A stretch of 35,752 bases of DNA from a virus, in the IMG/VR virus record IMGVR_UViG_3300021364_000077, positions 1 through 35,752 of that record, one strand, 5' to 3'. Position numbers and translations under genes: made by a program. The notes beneath the pieces were generated by a model that saw only the letters and a list, made by a program, of their open reading frames with translations, had not been told where the DNA came from and ran no database searches. The number at the start of each line of letters is the position of its first letter. Within the stretch, counting starts at the first letter, position 1. This document shows positions 29,411-35,752 of this stretch, piece after piece.

Positions 29411-29598
29411 CAGCGATATCCTCCGCCTTTCGCCTTGTACTCTTTTGCAAGCATTTGTGCTTTGCGCGCTGACCATTGGCCTGCTCTACCGCCCTTCGAT
29501 CCACGCTTAATCTTCTCAAATAACCTCTTACGCATGGTGGGCTTTGTGTAGTTGCCCGCCTCGTTCACGCGGGACTTAGCTTTTTTCTTCGCAGGCAT
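29410..29598 (-). CDS. Conserved basic phage protein (62 aa), NEAGNYTKP type
   Basis: It contains SRVNEAGNYTKPTMRKRLFE, then GSKGGRAGQWSARKAQMLA and a Gly-rich end. This is a recurrent small phage protein family, often beside the RWTKQKWRT protein. It is basic; a virion or DNA-binding role is inferred. It begins directly after the stop of the 98-aa basic protein. Confidence 0.75.
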   Translation of the reverse strand: MPAKKKAKSRVNEAGNYTKPTMRKRLFEKIKRGSKGGRAGQWSARKAQMLAKEYKAKGGGYR

Positions 29599-29895
29599 CT
29601 AGCAGTTCCACATTTTTCGTGACCAATAATTAGCACTTAATTTAGTACTCTTCCCTTTGATACCACCACTCCTTGCACAATAACTCTTTTTACGAGCAGG
29701 GTTATTTTTCTTAATACTAAGATTAGCATCTCCAAAACGGATAGTTTTCTTCTTACCACCCTCAGATGCTAAGACTACAAACTTCTTCTTACCATACCCT
29801 GGCTCGCCTTTGCGGATTCGTCTTGGCGAATTTACTTTAGTTGGTCTACCGCTTGCCACGCTTTTTGACCATCTTCTTTCCGGTCTTCTTCGCAT
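29599..29895 (-). CDS. Conserved basic phage protein (up to 98 aa), ARKSYCARSGG type
   Basis: The middle and C-terminal part (KKKTIRFGDANLSIKKNNPA, RKKSYCARSGGIKGK, SANYWSRKMWNC) matches a common small phage family with (R/K)KSFxAR(H/S)xC and YWSRKxW motifs and function unknown. The Cys residues could bind metal. The start is uncertain: ATG 29895 overlaps the 37-aa gene by 50 bp, while GTG 29859 (MASGRPTKVN) would overlap it by only 14 bp. Confidence 0.7.
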   Translation of the reverse strand: MRRRPERRWSKSVASGRPTKVNSPRRIRKGEPGYGKKKFVVLASEGGKKKTIRFGDANLSIKKNNPARKKSYCARSGGIKGKSTKLSANYWSRKMWNC

Positions 29896-29959
29896 AAGCT
29901 TTAGCCGCCGCCTTGCCTTTTGTGCCGTAACCGAATTTTTTCTTACCTACCATTGGCAT
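29846..29959 (-). CDS. 37-aa lysine-rich peptide (MPMVGKKKFGYGTKG type)
   Basis: The ORF lies 16 bp after the portal stop. The product starts MPMVGKKKFGYGTKGKAAAK and ends KKMVKKRGKR, with about 40% Lys. Peptides of this form recur in many tailed-phage genomes beside the portal, and DNA binding or packaging is a reasonable inference. A ribosome-binding GGAAA lies upstream. It is too short for many gene finders. Confidence 0.6.
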   Translation of the reverse strand: MPMVGKKKFGYGTKGKAAAKAYAKKTGKKMVKKRGKR

Positions 29960-29974
29960 GATATTGTTTCCTTT

Positions 29975-32050
29975 CTATGCCGCTTGATTTGCGGTTTGCC
30001 CGAACTGCGTTGGAGCCGCACCAAGTCTGCCGATCTGAGCATTTTGCTTTTGTGTGATCTGCATCTGACGCTGTTGCATGTAGTTCTGTATACGCTCCTG
30101 CAATGCCGGATCTTGTTGTGCCTTCTGTTGAATGTCAGGCTGTGATAACCATTGTTGAAATACTTGCATTTTCACTTCATGCGCATCTTGTGGACGAACA
30201 TTCGGAGGCACTCCTGCCACTAACTCTGCAATTGTTTGTCTCTCCTCATCCACCGCTTTCTGAGATGCTGTCTCCTTTGGAATCATGATCTTCTCAGATG
30301 CACCAGGCATAATCTGCCCTACTGCTAGTTGTAAAAGTCTTTCGCTATCCAATGTACCTGATCTGTCAAGCACAGGGGCAAGCTCGGCAATCGCCTTTAC
30401 TCGCTCAAGCATTTGTTGTGGATCTTGTGTCGCAACATCGAACTGTAGGTAAAAGTCAAATCTTTCGCCCGCTCTTCCCTTGCTAAACTTCTGCACATCC
30501 TGCATACCGGTAACGCGGAAAAACTCAGCATCGGGTCCATACTGCTGATATAGCGTCCATACTTGTTCAAACACATACTTAAGATGGGTAAATACTTTAT
30601 TGATTACCGCTTGCTGTTTATTCTGCGATTCTACCTGATCAACGCCTGGAGCCAAGTTGCCGAAGTATTTATCAAACATCTCTTGGATGTATCTGCGAAC
30701 TTCTACATTACCACCATCAAAGCGTGGTGTATCTGCCCAACGAATCTCGCCAGGTGTGCGATACGGAACACGAACCCCTGGCCCCCACTTTGTTGGAGGG
30801 CGACCTAGTGGATGTTCGAGTGGTGGTAAAGTTGCCAATGATTGACGGTCAGTCATGGAGTCAATCTGTACCTTCATTTCCTGCTGAAGCGGCTCACCAA
30901 CTTCAGGTATTGAGCGAGATGAATAAAGTCTTTTGCTTACATTCTCATATTTAGTAATTACAAACGGATACTTGCCATGAGCATAATCTAACAACTCATG
31001 CTTGGCATAAAGATCAGGCACATCAGGATGCATGATCGTGCAGTAGATGCCGGGTATATCATCCTCATCTAACAATCTTTGATAACAGTACACTATTCTA
31101 ATAGTCTCATCATCATCTCGGATTACTTCGTCCATTTGGCGAACATTATACAATGTGTCATCTCTTTGCGTATGCTGAGATAACTCCATCGCCTTCTCCA
31201 CAAACTCCTCATCCCAACCTTCTGATGCAATCTTTGCACGCAACTGTTCGGGAGTCATATGTAACACATGAAATACATATGGTGCTTCCTGCGGATCAAT
31301 TGTGTAGTTAGGCCAAAATACATCCTCATCAGGAGCAAGGGCTTTGAGGCGTGGTCGATTTATGACCTGGCGAGTAACAGGAATTGTCGTAGTCCCATCC
31401 TTACGCAACTCACGAAGCATGGCCTTACCTTTACTCTTGGATACATTAAACTGATCCTTCAAAGTTGCAGATAACTCCTCATCCATGCTTCCGTTCTGAA
31501 TTACTTCTGCAATAGATGGAAGTGCCTGTGCTATTTCATCAAGACGGATAGTCTGCTGTTGTTTTAAGTCTTGGGAATCGTACCACACATAATGGCACAT
31601 AAGCCCTTTCTCAAAGAAGTGATTAAGACCAAGCTCCAACTGATCGTAGAACTCTTCCATCTTCGTGTTGATCAACCAACGAAGGAACATCGATATCACA
31701 TTAGCACGCTCGATATCCCCGGATTCAACCGGAGTGGCGACTATATGTGCCTGTCTTACCGCATTCATAACCATCGCAACACACTTGTTGATCTGATTAT
31801 CCACCATGCGGATTTCTTGGTCACTCGCTCCATCCCACGGAAATACATCTCCTGTGGAGCTAAGATTGGAATGCTTCTTAAAGTCGTCAGATTTACCTGA
31901 CCACATGCAGTTTCTTACATCATAATCCCGCTGTCTGCGATCTAACCACTCGCCTAAGTCTGCTTGTGTACGGCGGTAAGTTTCTGCAAGATAATTTATG
32001 TCAGGTTCTTTGCTGACATATAAAAGTTCGGGATCGGCGGCAGACTGCAT
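29975..32050 (-). CDS. Portal protein, P22-like (691 aa)
   Basis: The protein carries the portal pattern of short-tailed phages. The N-terminal segment (WLDRRQRDYDVRNCMWSGKS, PWDGASDQEIRMVDNQIN) is followed by the stem/wing region (IRIVYCYQRLLDEDD, YAHGKYPFVITKYENVSKRL, SRSIPEVGEPLQQEMKVQID). A Gln-rich C-terminal barrel/crown region follows (YMQQRQMQITQKQNAQ). It forms the dodecameric ring for DNA passage. It lies downstream of the large terminase with a 42-bp gap, the normal order. Confidence 0.85.
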   Translation of the reverse strand: MQSAADPELLYVSKEPDINYLAETYRRTQADLGEWLDRRQRDYDVRNCMWSGKSDDFKKHSNLSSTGDVFPWDGASDQEIRMVDNQINKCVAMVMNAVRQAHIVATPVESGDIERANVISMFLRWLINTKMEEFYDQLELGLNHFFEKGLMCHYVWYDSQDLKQQQTIRLDEIAQALPSIAEVIQNGSMDEELSATLKDQFNVSKSKGKAMLRELRKDGTTTIPVTRQVINRPRLKALAPDEDVFWPNYTIDPQEAPYVFHVLHMTPEQLRAKIASEGWDEEFVEKAMELSQHTQRDDTLYNVRQMDEVIRDDDETIRIVYCYQRLLDEDDIPGIYCTIMHPDVPDLYAKHELLDYAHGKYPFVITKYENVSKRLYSSRSIPEVGEPLQQEMKVQIDSMTDRQSLATLPPLEHPLGRPPTKWGPGVRVPYRTPGEIRWADTPRFDGGNVEVRRYIQEMFDKYFGNLAPGVDQVESQNKQQAVINKVFTHLKYVFEQVWTLYQQYGPDAEFFRVTGMQDVQKFSKGRAGERFDFYLQFDVATQDPQQMLERVKAIAELAPVLDRSGTLDSERLLQLAVGQIMPGASEKIMIPKETASQKAVDEERQTIAELVAGVPPNVRPQDAHEVKMQVFQQWLSQPDIQQKAQQDPALQERIQNYMQQRQMQITQKQNAQIGRLGAAPTQFGQTANQAA

Positions 32051-32092
32051 ATGCGTAGCATAATGTATCTTTCTGTAGCCTATTTGGCAAGA

Positions 32093-33772
32093 TTAATACC
32101 CACCACCACCTGTACACATCAAGCTATTGTGACTAATGTGATCAGCACCGCTAATCATTAGGTATCTGATGCAATCTACGAAATCCTTAAAATGCTCCTG
32201 TCTCGAACTGCCCGTATATTCTAGCATCGAGGATATCAGGTTTTCGCACCTGTCAGACACAAAGAGTTTGGGCCTGTTCTTATCGGTCATTGGCTCAGTA
32301 TCATCCCATGCTAGTGCATCATTGATTTTCGCAATACCCGCTTCCACTTCCACGCCTGGAGCGGGACGCATGACAAAGTCAAGATTCGCCATTGTGTTAA
32401 TTATGTTACTCTCCCCCTCCTTCTCCCTGACGGTGGCCGCTCCCATGCGGGGGTCAACGATTCGCTCGAATATATCCTCGCCCTCCTCCAATGCCTCGAA
32501 GTGATCGCGGTAATCAATGTACCCCCAACCGAGTGGCCTTTGGGCAGGGCCGGGCTTTCCCACGCTCTTGCCTACGGCATTAACATGCGGCAATGCCCAT
32601 TGGCCCATCGATGAATCGGGGAACTCACGATAAACATAGATTGATCCGTCCTCTAGCACACCCGCCCATATCGCCACCCACGGTTTACTTCCGCCAGGAT
32701 CGCCTACAAAGTAGCGAGTGGCACGCACTGTAGGGTCGGCGATGAAGGGGATTCGTTCATGGGGGACGACATTGGTGTCGCGGTTGAACTTAGGGAATCT
32801 CCCCTCCATCGCCTTGCTAGGTATGCCGTATAAGCGTGCGAGTTTTACCTCTTGTGGTTGTTTTGAGTAGGTGCGGATGAGTTCGTTGTAGTCAACGAAC
32901 GGGGACATCTCAGACCAAAAATAATAAATTCTACAATCAGGCCAATTGGTGGATATCTGCTCAATAGGTAACTCACGCCCCAACAATTCGCTGTACTTCG
33001 CCTCCACCGTCTCAGCGCCTTTTAACAGACTATTAATCAATGGGGTCCACCCTTGCAAGGTGGTGAAGGTTAACAGTACCCGTCCGTGGTAGTCCACAGT
33101 TCTGCCTCCTACCAATGTCTCGAATATCTGTTCAGGCGCTTCCTCATCCATATGAATGCAATGCGCTGACCATCCCTCAAATATCTGCGGGTCTGCCTGA
33201 TACTGCCTATAGTTATTAAAAGATATTGTACTCCCCCGTTCCGCACCTGGCGTGGTTGGCGGTAGGATCGCCTTGGCGGAGTTGAATCCATTCTTTTGTG
33301 TGTACTGCAAGGAATGGTTCTCACTCTTCTTCTTTGCCCGTTTGTACCTCATGGGAAGTGCTTCCCATATGTACCTTTGGGCATCCGCAATACTTCGCTC
33401 TTCCGATACATGCAAGGAACGAATCTCAGCTTCGGGAATAGTCTGTGCCATATGTACAAGAAGACGGGAAGCGAAAGTTGTCTTTGATGAACGATTACCG
33501 CCGAGGACCACATGAATCTTCGTATCCTTCCAATTATCCATCACCCGTCTCCATCCCGGAAGAGTCCAACCCCATTGGATTGGATCTTCCTTCTCCGACT
33601 CCGGTTGGTCCAATATCAAACGGGACAAGGTTTCTGCGCGCTCCTGCGGTAAGGCATCGATCTCCTCACTCGATAATGCACACGCAAGCTCGCCCTTCTC
33701 ATACTTCAAATCAGGTATCCAAGGAATACCAAAGTGGGCATCTACCTCATCTGCGTAGGTTATCTTAGCCAT
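32093..33772 (-). CDS. terL: Terminase large subunit
   Basis: The 559-aa protein has an ATPase domain with Walker A-like GGNRSSKT at residues 91-98, Walker B with catalytic acid HMDEEAP at about 207-213, and a coupling motif (LLTFTTLQG) at about 233-241. The C-terminal RNase H-like nuclease begins with VGDPGGSKPW at about 356-365, followed by later acidic residues (GYIDYRDHFEALEEGE). It cuts and pumps DNA into the prohead through the portal. It overlaps the upstream nuclease-like gene by 8 bp. Confidence 0.95.
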   Translation of the reverse strand: MAKITYADEVDAHFGIPWIPDLKYEKGELACALSSEEIDALPQERAETLSRLILDQPESEKEDPIQWGWTLPGWRRVMDNWKDTKIHVVLGGNRSSKTTFASRLLVHMAQTIPEAEIRSLHVSEERSIADAQRYIWEALPMRYKRAKKKSENHSLQYTQKNGFNSAKAILPPTTPGAERGSTISFNNYRQYQADPQIFEGWSAHCIHMDEEAPEQIFETLVGGRTVDYHGRVLLTFTTLQGWTPLINSLLKGAETVEAKYSELLGRELPIEQISTNWPDCRIYYFWSEMSPFVDYNELIRTYSKQPQEVKLARLYGIPSKAMEGRFPKFNRDTNVVPHERIPFIADPTVRATRYFVGDPGGSKPWVAIWAGVLEDGSIYVYREFPDSSMGQWALPHVNAVGKSVGKPGPAQRPLGWGYIDYRDHFEALEEGEDIFERIVDPRMGAATVREKEGESNIINTMANLDFVMRPAPGVEVEAGIAKINDALAWDDTEPMTDKNRPKLFVSDRCENLISSMLEYTGSSRQEHFKDFVDCIRYLMISGADHISHNSLMCTGGGGY

Positions 33773-34196
33773 AACCCTCCACTATCGTGCAATCCTTTGG
33801 GTCTATGCGGAAGATTGGTTCTATATCCTCCGAGTCGCGGGTTGCTCGCGTCCTACCTCCTAGTTCAAACTTATATTTCTTACTGAAATCCCATGTATGA
33901 AAACATAATGCATCCTTGCATCTGAAAATCAGAGTAAACTTCTTACCGCTTGTCTCGTATAACTGCTTGGCCGCCTCGATCTTCTTGTACGAAATCATAA
34001 ACGGGAACTGCCCATAATTAATATTTAAACACTTTAACTCCGCCCATCCGTAGTGATCGCCCTTCTCAATCAGGAAATCCACCTTGTACTTCACAGGATT
34101 GAGCTTATGGAACACACAATTCCATACCTTGCTCAAAAATCCGCATACCTCCTTCTCATTATCGAGGTCCTGCTGTGTCTCGTACCTGGGCCTCAC
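33765..34196 (-). CDS. PD-(D/E)XK-like nuclease adjacent to terminase
   Basis: The product reads LDNEKEVCGFLSKVWNC, then VKYKVDFLIEKGDHYGWAEL followed by KC. The D in KVDFLI and the E-x-K in AELK form the PD-(D/E)XK catalytic core; a downstream YKKIEAAKQL helix follows. Similar short nucleases often sit by terL in phages and may assist packaging or VRR-Nuc-like processing. A GTG at 34196 overlapping the upstream stop (GTGA) is preferred; ATG 34277 would add 27 low-complexity residues over the upstream gene. Confidence 0.7.
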   Translation of the reverse strand: MRPRYETQQDLDNEKEVCGFLSKVWNCVFHKLNPVKYKVDFLIEKGDHYGWAELKCLNINYGQFPFMISYKKIEAAKQLYETSGKKFTLIFRCKDALCFHTWDFSKKYKFELGGRTRATRDSEDIEPIFRIDPKDCTIVEGYG

Positions 34197-34438
34197 TGCC
34201 TCGCCTGTATCTCCATACCCACCACTATCGCTTCCTTGAGCGTTTGGACCGGGATTTTCGCTTCTCCAACGCTCCATCCCTCCGTATCCGTTCCAATGTC
34301 TCTTGGTCGAATTTCGATGGTTGAGGCCCCAGGCTTTTCAAGTCGCACCGTGGTAAGTCTTGTACGGATAGTGGTATTGCTCGCCCATACTTTTTCCAAA
34401 AAATCGGATTCCACCCTGATGGTACTTTCACTTGGCAT
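34193..34438 (-). CDS. Hypothetical protein (81 aa)
   Basis: This strand-rich protein (STIRVESDFLEKVWASNTTI, then TRLTTVRLEKPGASTIEIRP) has no recognised domain. Its ends overlap the coiled-coil gene upstream (11 bp) and the nuclease downstream (GTGA). An alternative frame at 34225-34431 is less likely because it lacks this coupling and reads as basic low-complexity sequence. Confidence 0.55.
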   Translation of the reverse strand: MPSESTIRVESDFLEKVWASNTTIRTRLTTVRLEKPGASTIEIRPRDIGTDTEGWSVGEAKIPVQTLKEAIVVGMEIQARQ

Positions 34439-34616
34439 TGCGTGCTCCCGCCTCTATCACATCCTTGAATAACTCACCGCATCTTCTCTTCAGTTCCAAG
34501 TTTTCCTTTTCCAACTGCTCCACCCTCTTCTTCAGTTCGAGATTCTCCTCGGATAAACGCCCCACCCATTGAGGCCAACCCTCCACCTTTTTTCCTGTTG
34601 GTTCGTACAAATTCAT
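34428..34616 (-). CDS. Small coiled-coil protein (62 aa)
   Basis: The N-terminal part (MNLYEPTGKKVEGWPQWVGR) is followed by a leucine-heptad coiled coil (LSEENLELKKRVEQLEKENL and on) with two near-identical ENLELK units. A dimeric adaptor is likely; the partner is unknown. ATGA overlap with the preceding 56-aa gene indicates coupled translation. Confidence 0.65.
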   Translation of the reverse strand: MNLYEPTGKKVEGWPQWVGRLSEENLELKKRVEQLEKENLELKRRCGELFKDVIEAGARNAK

Positions 34617-34783
34617 TCCGGTTTAAAGTCTATTATCTCCTCATCCAACCACTCCTCAATCGCCTCCACTGCGGCACTTGATAACTCCTCCGCATCCAAG
34701 TCAGACTCTAAGAACCAACGGTCTAAGAGTTTCTTGGCTTCCACTTTATACTGCTTTTGTGCTTCTTGCTCTTCTTCGCTCAT
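34613..34783 (-). CDS. Small acidic helical protein (56 aa)
   Basis: The ORF starts at ATG 34783 within the end of the 84-aa gene and finishes in an ATGA overlap with the coiled-coil gene. The product is acidic with Trp-containing helices (LLDRWFLESDLDAEELSSAA, VEAIEEWLDEEI). No family is recognised. The protein-like composition and the coupling support it. Confidence 0.55.
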   Translation of the reverse strand: MSEEEQEAQKQYKVEAKKLLDRWFLESDLDAEELSSAAVEAIEEWLDEEIIDFKPE

Positions 34784-35000
34784 TCCTAAAATTCAATTCT
34801 GACTTAGCCTTGGGCATCTTGCGCTGAATATCCGTCCTCCAGGTGTTGGGCGGACAATCGGGATCTCGCTCACCCTCGCGGTAGCGTAACTCGCAATTCG
34901 ACCAAAACCTGTGCCATCCACGGTTGACCTCTTCCGTGCTAAGAAGTGCTCCGTATAAATAATCCATGTCATCCATCGCATCCAAAAGGACATTTTCCAT
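34746..35000 (-). CDS. Hypothetical protein (84 aa)
   Basis: The acidic N-terminal half (MENVLLDAMDDMDYLYGALL) is followed by Trp/Arg-containing sequence (GWHRFWSNCELRYREGERD) and a basic tail. No domain is recognised. Its start lies inside the lipoprotein gene and its end overlaps the 56-aa gene, forming a three-frame overlapping cluster. An alternative frame at 34793-35017 looks like a shadow. Confidence 0.5.
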   Translation of the reverse strand: MENVLLDAMDDMDYLYGALLSTEEVNRGWHRFWSNCELRYREGERDPDCPPNTWRTDIQRKMPKAKSELNFRNERRRARSTKAV

Positions 35001-35100
35001 GACCGGGCTTCGGGCAACTCACACCAGGTATATGATCGGGGTGCGGGTTTTTTGCACAGCCGCTAATGAGTAATGCTATCAGTAGTATCACTTCCCTCAT
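34969..35100 (-). CDS. Small lipoprotein (43 aa), possible o-spanin or exclusion protein
   Basis: The ORF overlaps the 3' end of the 65-aa gene and the 5' end of the 84-aa gene. It starts MREVILLIALLISGCAKNPH: a short positive N-terminus, a hydrophobic core and a lipobox ISGC that predicts lipidation at Cys15. The mature part is short and Pro/Cys/Gly-rich. Rz1-like o-spanins are small Pro-rich lipoproteins in overlapping frames, so this is a candidate, although it lies 12 kb from the other lysis genes. Superinfection exclusion is another option. Confidence 0.55.
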   Translation of the reverse strand: MREVILLIALLISGCAKNPHPDHIPGVSCPKPGHGKCPFGCDG

Positions 35101-35260
35101 ACCATTCACCCTCATTTAAATGCTCATCCAATAACCTTGGATGGAACCCTATAGCCACCAACGCACTCTTGAATACCTCGATGTAATCATGCACCTGTAT
35201 GTATCCCTTGCGCTCAATCGTGACGGTCTGCTTATCGTCTGTCTCTATTGTAATTCTCAT
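35063..35260 (-). CDS. Hypothetical protein (65 aa)
   Basis: The product begins with two strands (MRITIETDDKQTVTIERKGY) and continues with a helix (VHDYIEVFKSALVAIGF), then an acidic tail. No function is recognised. It is the first gene after the structured 35270-35349 element, which occupies its 5' leader. That could make the element a regulator of this gene and those downstream. Confidence 0.55.
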   Translation of the reverse strand: MRITIETDDKQTVTIERKGYIQVHDYIEVFKSALVAIGFHPRLLDEHLNEGEWYEGSDTTDSITH

Positions 35261-35269
35261 ACTAAATGC

Positions 35270-35349
35270 AGAGCAATCCTTCCCCGCCGAGTGTCGCGGA
35301 GGTGGTCGTGTTTTCCTAGCGCCGTTAAGCCCACAGGAAGGACTGCTCT
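35270..35349 (-). ncRNA. Structured RNA candidate: 14-bp closing stem with two inner helices
   Basis: On the minus strand AGAGCAGUCCUUCC pairs with GGAAGGAUUGCUCU over 14 bp, with one G-U pair. On the plus strand the same position is an A-C mismatch, which points to minus-strand RNA. Inside, GUGG/CCAC and CCGC/GCGG can form two further helices, giving a three-way junction. The outer stem begins at the stop codon of the -1-frame methyltransferase ending and lies 10 nt before the 65-aa gene start. It matches no riboswitch or ribozyme that I know; a leader regulator, processed RNA or terminator-like element are options. Confidence 0.5.
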
Positions 35350-35377
35350 TAAATTCTCTGCCATAAAGTTCTCCACG

Positions 35378-35752
35378 CTAGTTCTGCGGTTTGTGGGACG
35401 ACTCCGTTGCCCAGGAGCCTAAGTCTGTCCACCCGATGGGTAACCCCATCAACTGCTCCACCCAATTCGGATTGAGTTTTGCTTGTGCCTTCTTTGCCTC
35501 CGGGAACTCTTTCATGTGTGCCTGTGTTGGTAGACCCACAGAAAACTTCTGCCCCGTCTTTCTCACATTCTCTCCCGTCTTTAGTATGTGATTCTCGACA
35601 TCCCTGTAATCTCGACTCTTTGGAGTCAACCACGACCCGTGGTTCTTCCCACTCGTACTGCTCTTCTCCTGGGCGGGCGGGCCAGCGTGTATCTTCGCTT
35701 CCTCCGCCAATATCTTGCCCCCCGTTCCGGGCTTGCGCCTGCCGCGGTTCCC
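35378..35752 (-). CDS. DNA cytosine-C5 methyltransferase, C-terminal part (enters from right edge)
   Basis: The frame is open from the window end and reads GNRGRRKPGTGGKILAEEA, SWLTPKSRDYRD and LNPNWVEQLMGLPIGWTDL. These features match the variable/target-recognition and C-terminal part of phage C5-methyltransferases. The stop at 35378 follows a short tail. The C-terminal motif X-like sequence (VDRLRLLGNGVVPQTAELAW) is present but in the -1 frame, ending at 35349, so the true end may lie there. The gene is probably the continuation of the one that leaves the left edge. Confidence 0.75.
   Translation of the reverse strand, partial: GNRGRRKPGTGGKILAEEAKIHAGPPAQEKSSTSGKNHGSWLTPKSRDYRDVENHILKTGENVRKTGQKFSVGLPTQAHMKEFPEAKKAQAKLNPNWVEQLMGLPIGWTDLGSWATESSHKPQN

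Noticed and set aside
34225-34431. 68-aa alternative frame overlapping the 81-aa gene
   Set aside because: Basic low-complexity composition and no start/stop coupling, unlike the 34193-34438 frame.
35270-35349. Hammerhead or twister ribozyme
   Set aside because: The three-way-junction layout invited the comparison, but the conserved CUGAUGA/GAAA core and the twister core are both missing.

Overview
The window is almost wholly a tailed double-stranded DNA phage genome. It has a large terminase, a P22-type portal, a scaffolding protein, an SU10/DUF5309-type major capsid protein, tail and internal-virion genes, a lysis region, a DnaB-type replication module and a tyrosine integrase beside an attP carrying the 3' part of a tRNA-Lys(CTT) gene. 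No tape-measure protein or contractile-tail gene is recognisable, which suggests a short-tailed (podovirus-like) temperate phage. AGGAGG-type ribosome binding sites, dense ATGA/TAATG start-stop overlaps and small lipoprotein ORFs suggest a diderm bacterial host; the species cannot be read from the sequence. Several small conserved genes resemble ones I recall from marine phages, but that is recollection, not a search.

Layout: (1) 1-1266, minus strand: the start of a cytosine-C5 DNA methyltransferase running off the left edge, preceded by a sigma-region-4-like HTH gene and a second HTH gene. (2) 1327-2254, plus: a 172-aa protein and a PD-(D/E)XK-type nuclease. (3) 2255-3008: about 750 bp with no convincing gene but much structure (hairpins, CGGGGAAA repeats, TTGCGT boxes and a 16-bp regulatory motif). 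(4) 3009-5551, plus: eleven small, translationally coupled early-type genes ending at a bidirectional terminator. (5) 9997-5705, minus: replication and recombination operon (single-strand binding protein, RHH protein, RecE-like nuclease, RuvC-like resolvase, tiny membrane protein, replication/helicase-loader protein, DnaB helicase). (6) 10076-11580: RHH regulator, integrase and attP. (7) 35752-11669, minus: the late region, read right to left: methyltransferase 3' end, structured RNA candidate, small genes, nuclease, terminase, portal, basic peptides, scaffold, capsid, connectors, LamG-like protein, lysis cassette, tail proteins, three large internal/ejection-type proteins, terminator.

The methyltransferase begins at the left edge reading outwards, and a methyltransferase 3' end enters at the right edge in the same direction. 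The simplest reading is one gene split by the ends of a circular or circularly permuted genome, slightly longer than the window (the central part of the gene is absent). An intact attP inside the sequence supports a non-integrated phage form.

The least explained parts are the 2255-3008 control/origin-like region, the 16-bp site it shares with the 9998-10075 promoter region, the 80-nt long-stem RNA candidate at 35270-35349, and the two overlapping reading frames at the methyltransferase 3' end. Several real small genes are under 60 codons (38-aa and 49-aa membrane proteins, a 43-aa lipoprotein, a 37-aa lysine-rich peptide and others) and are listed.
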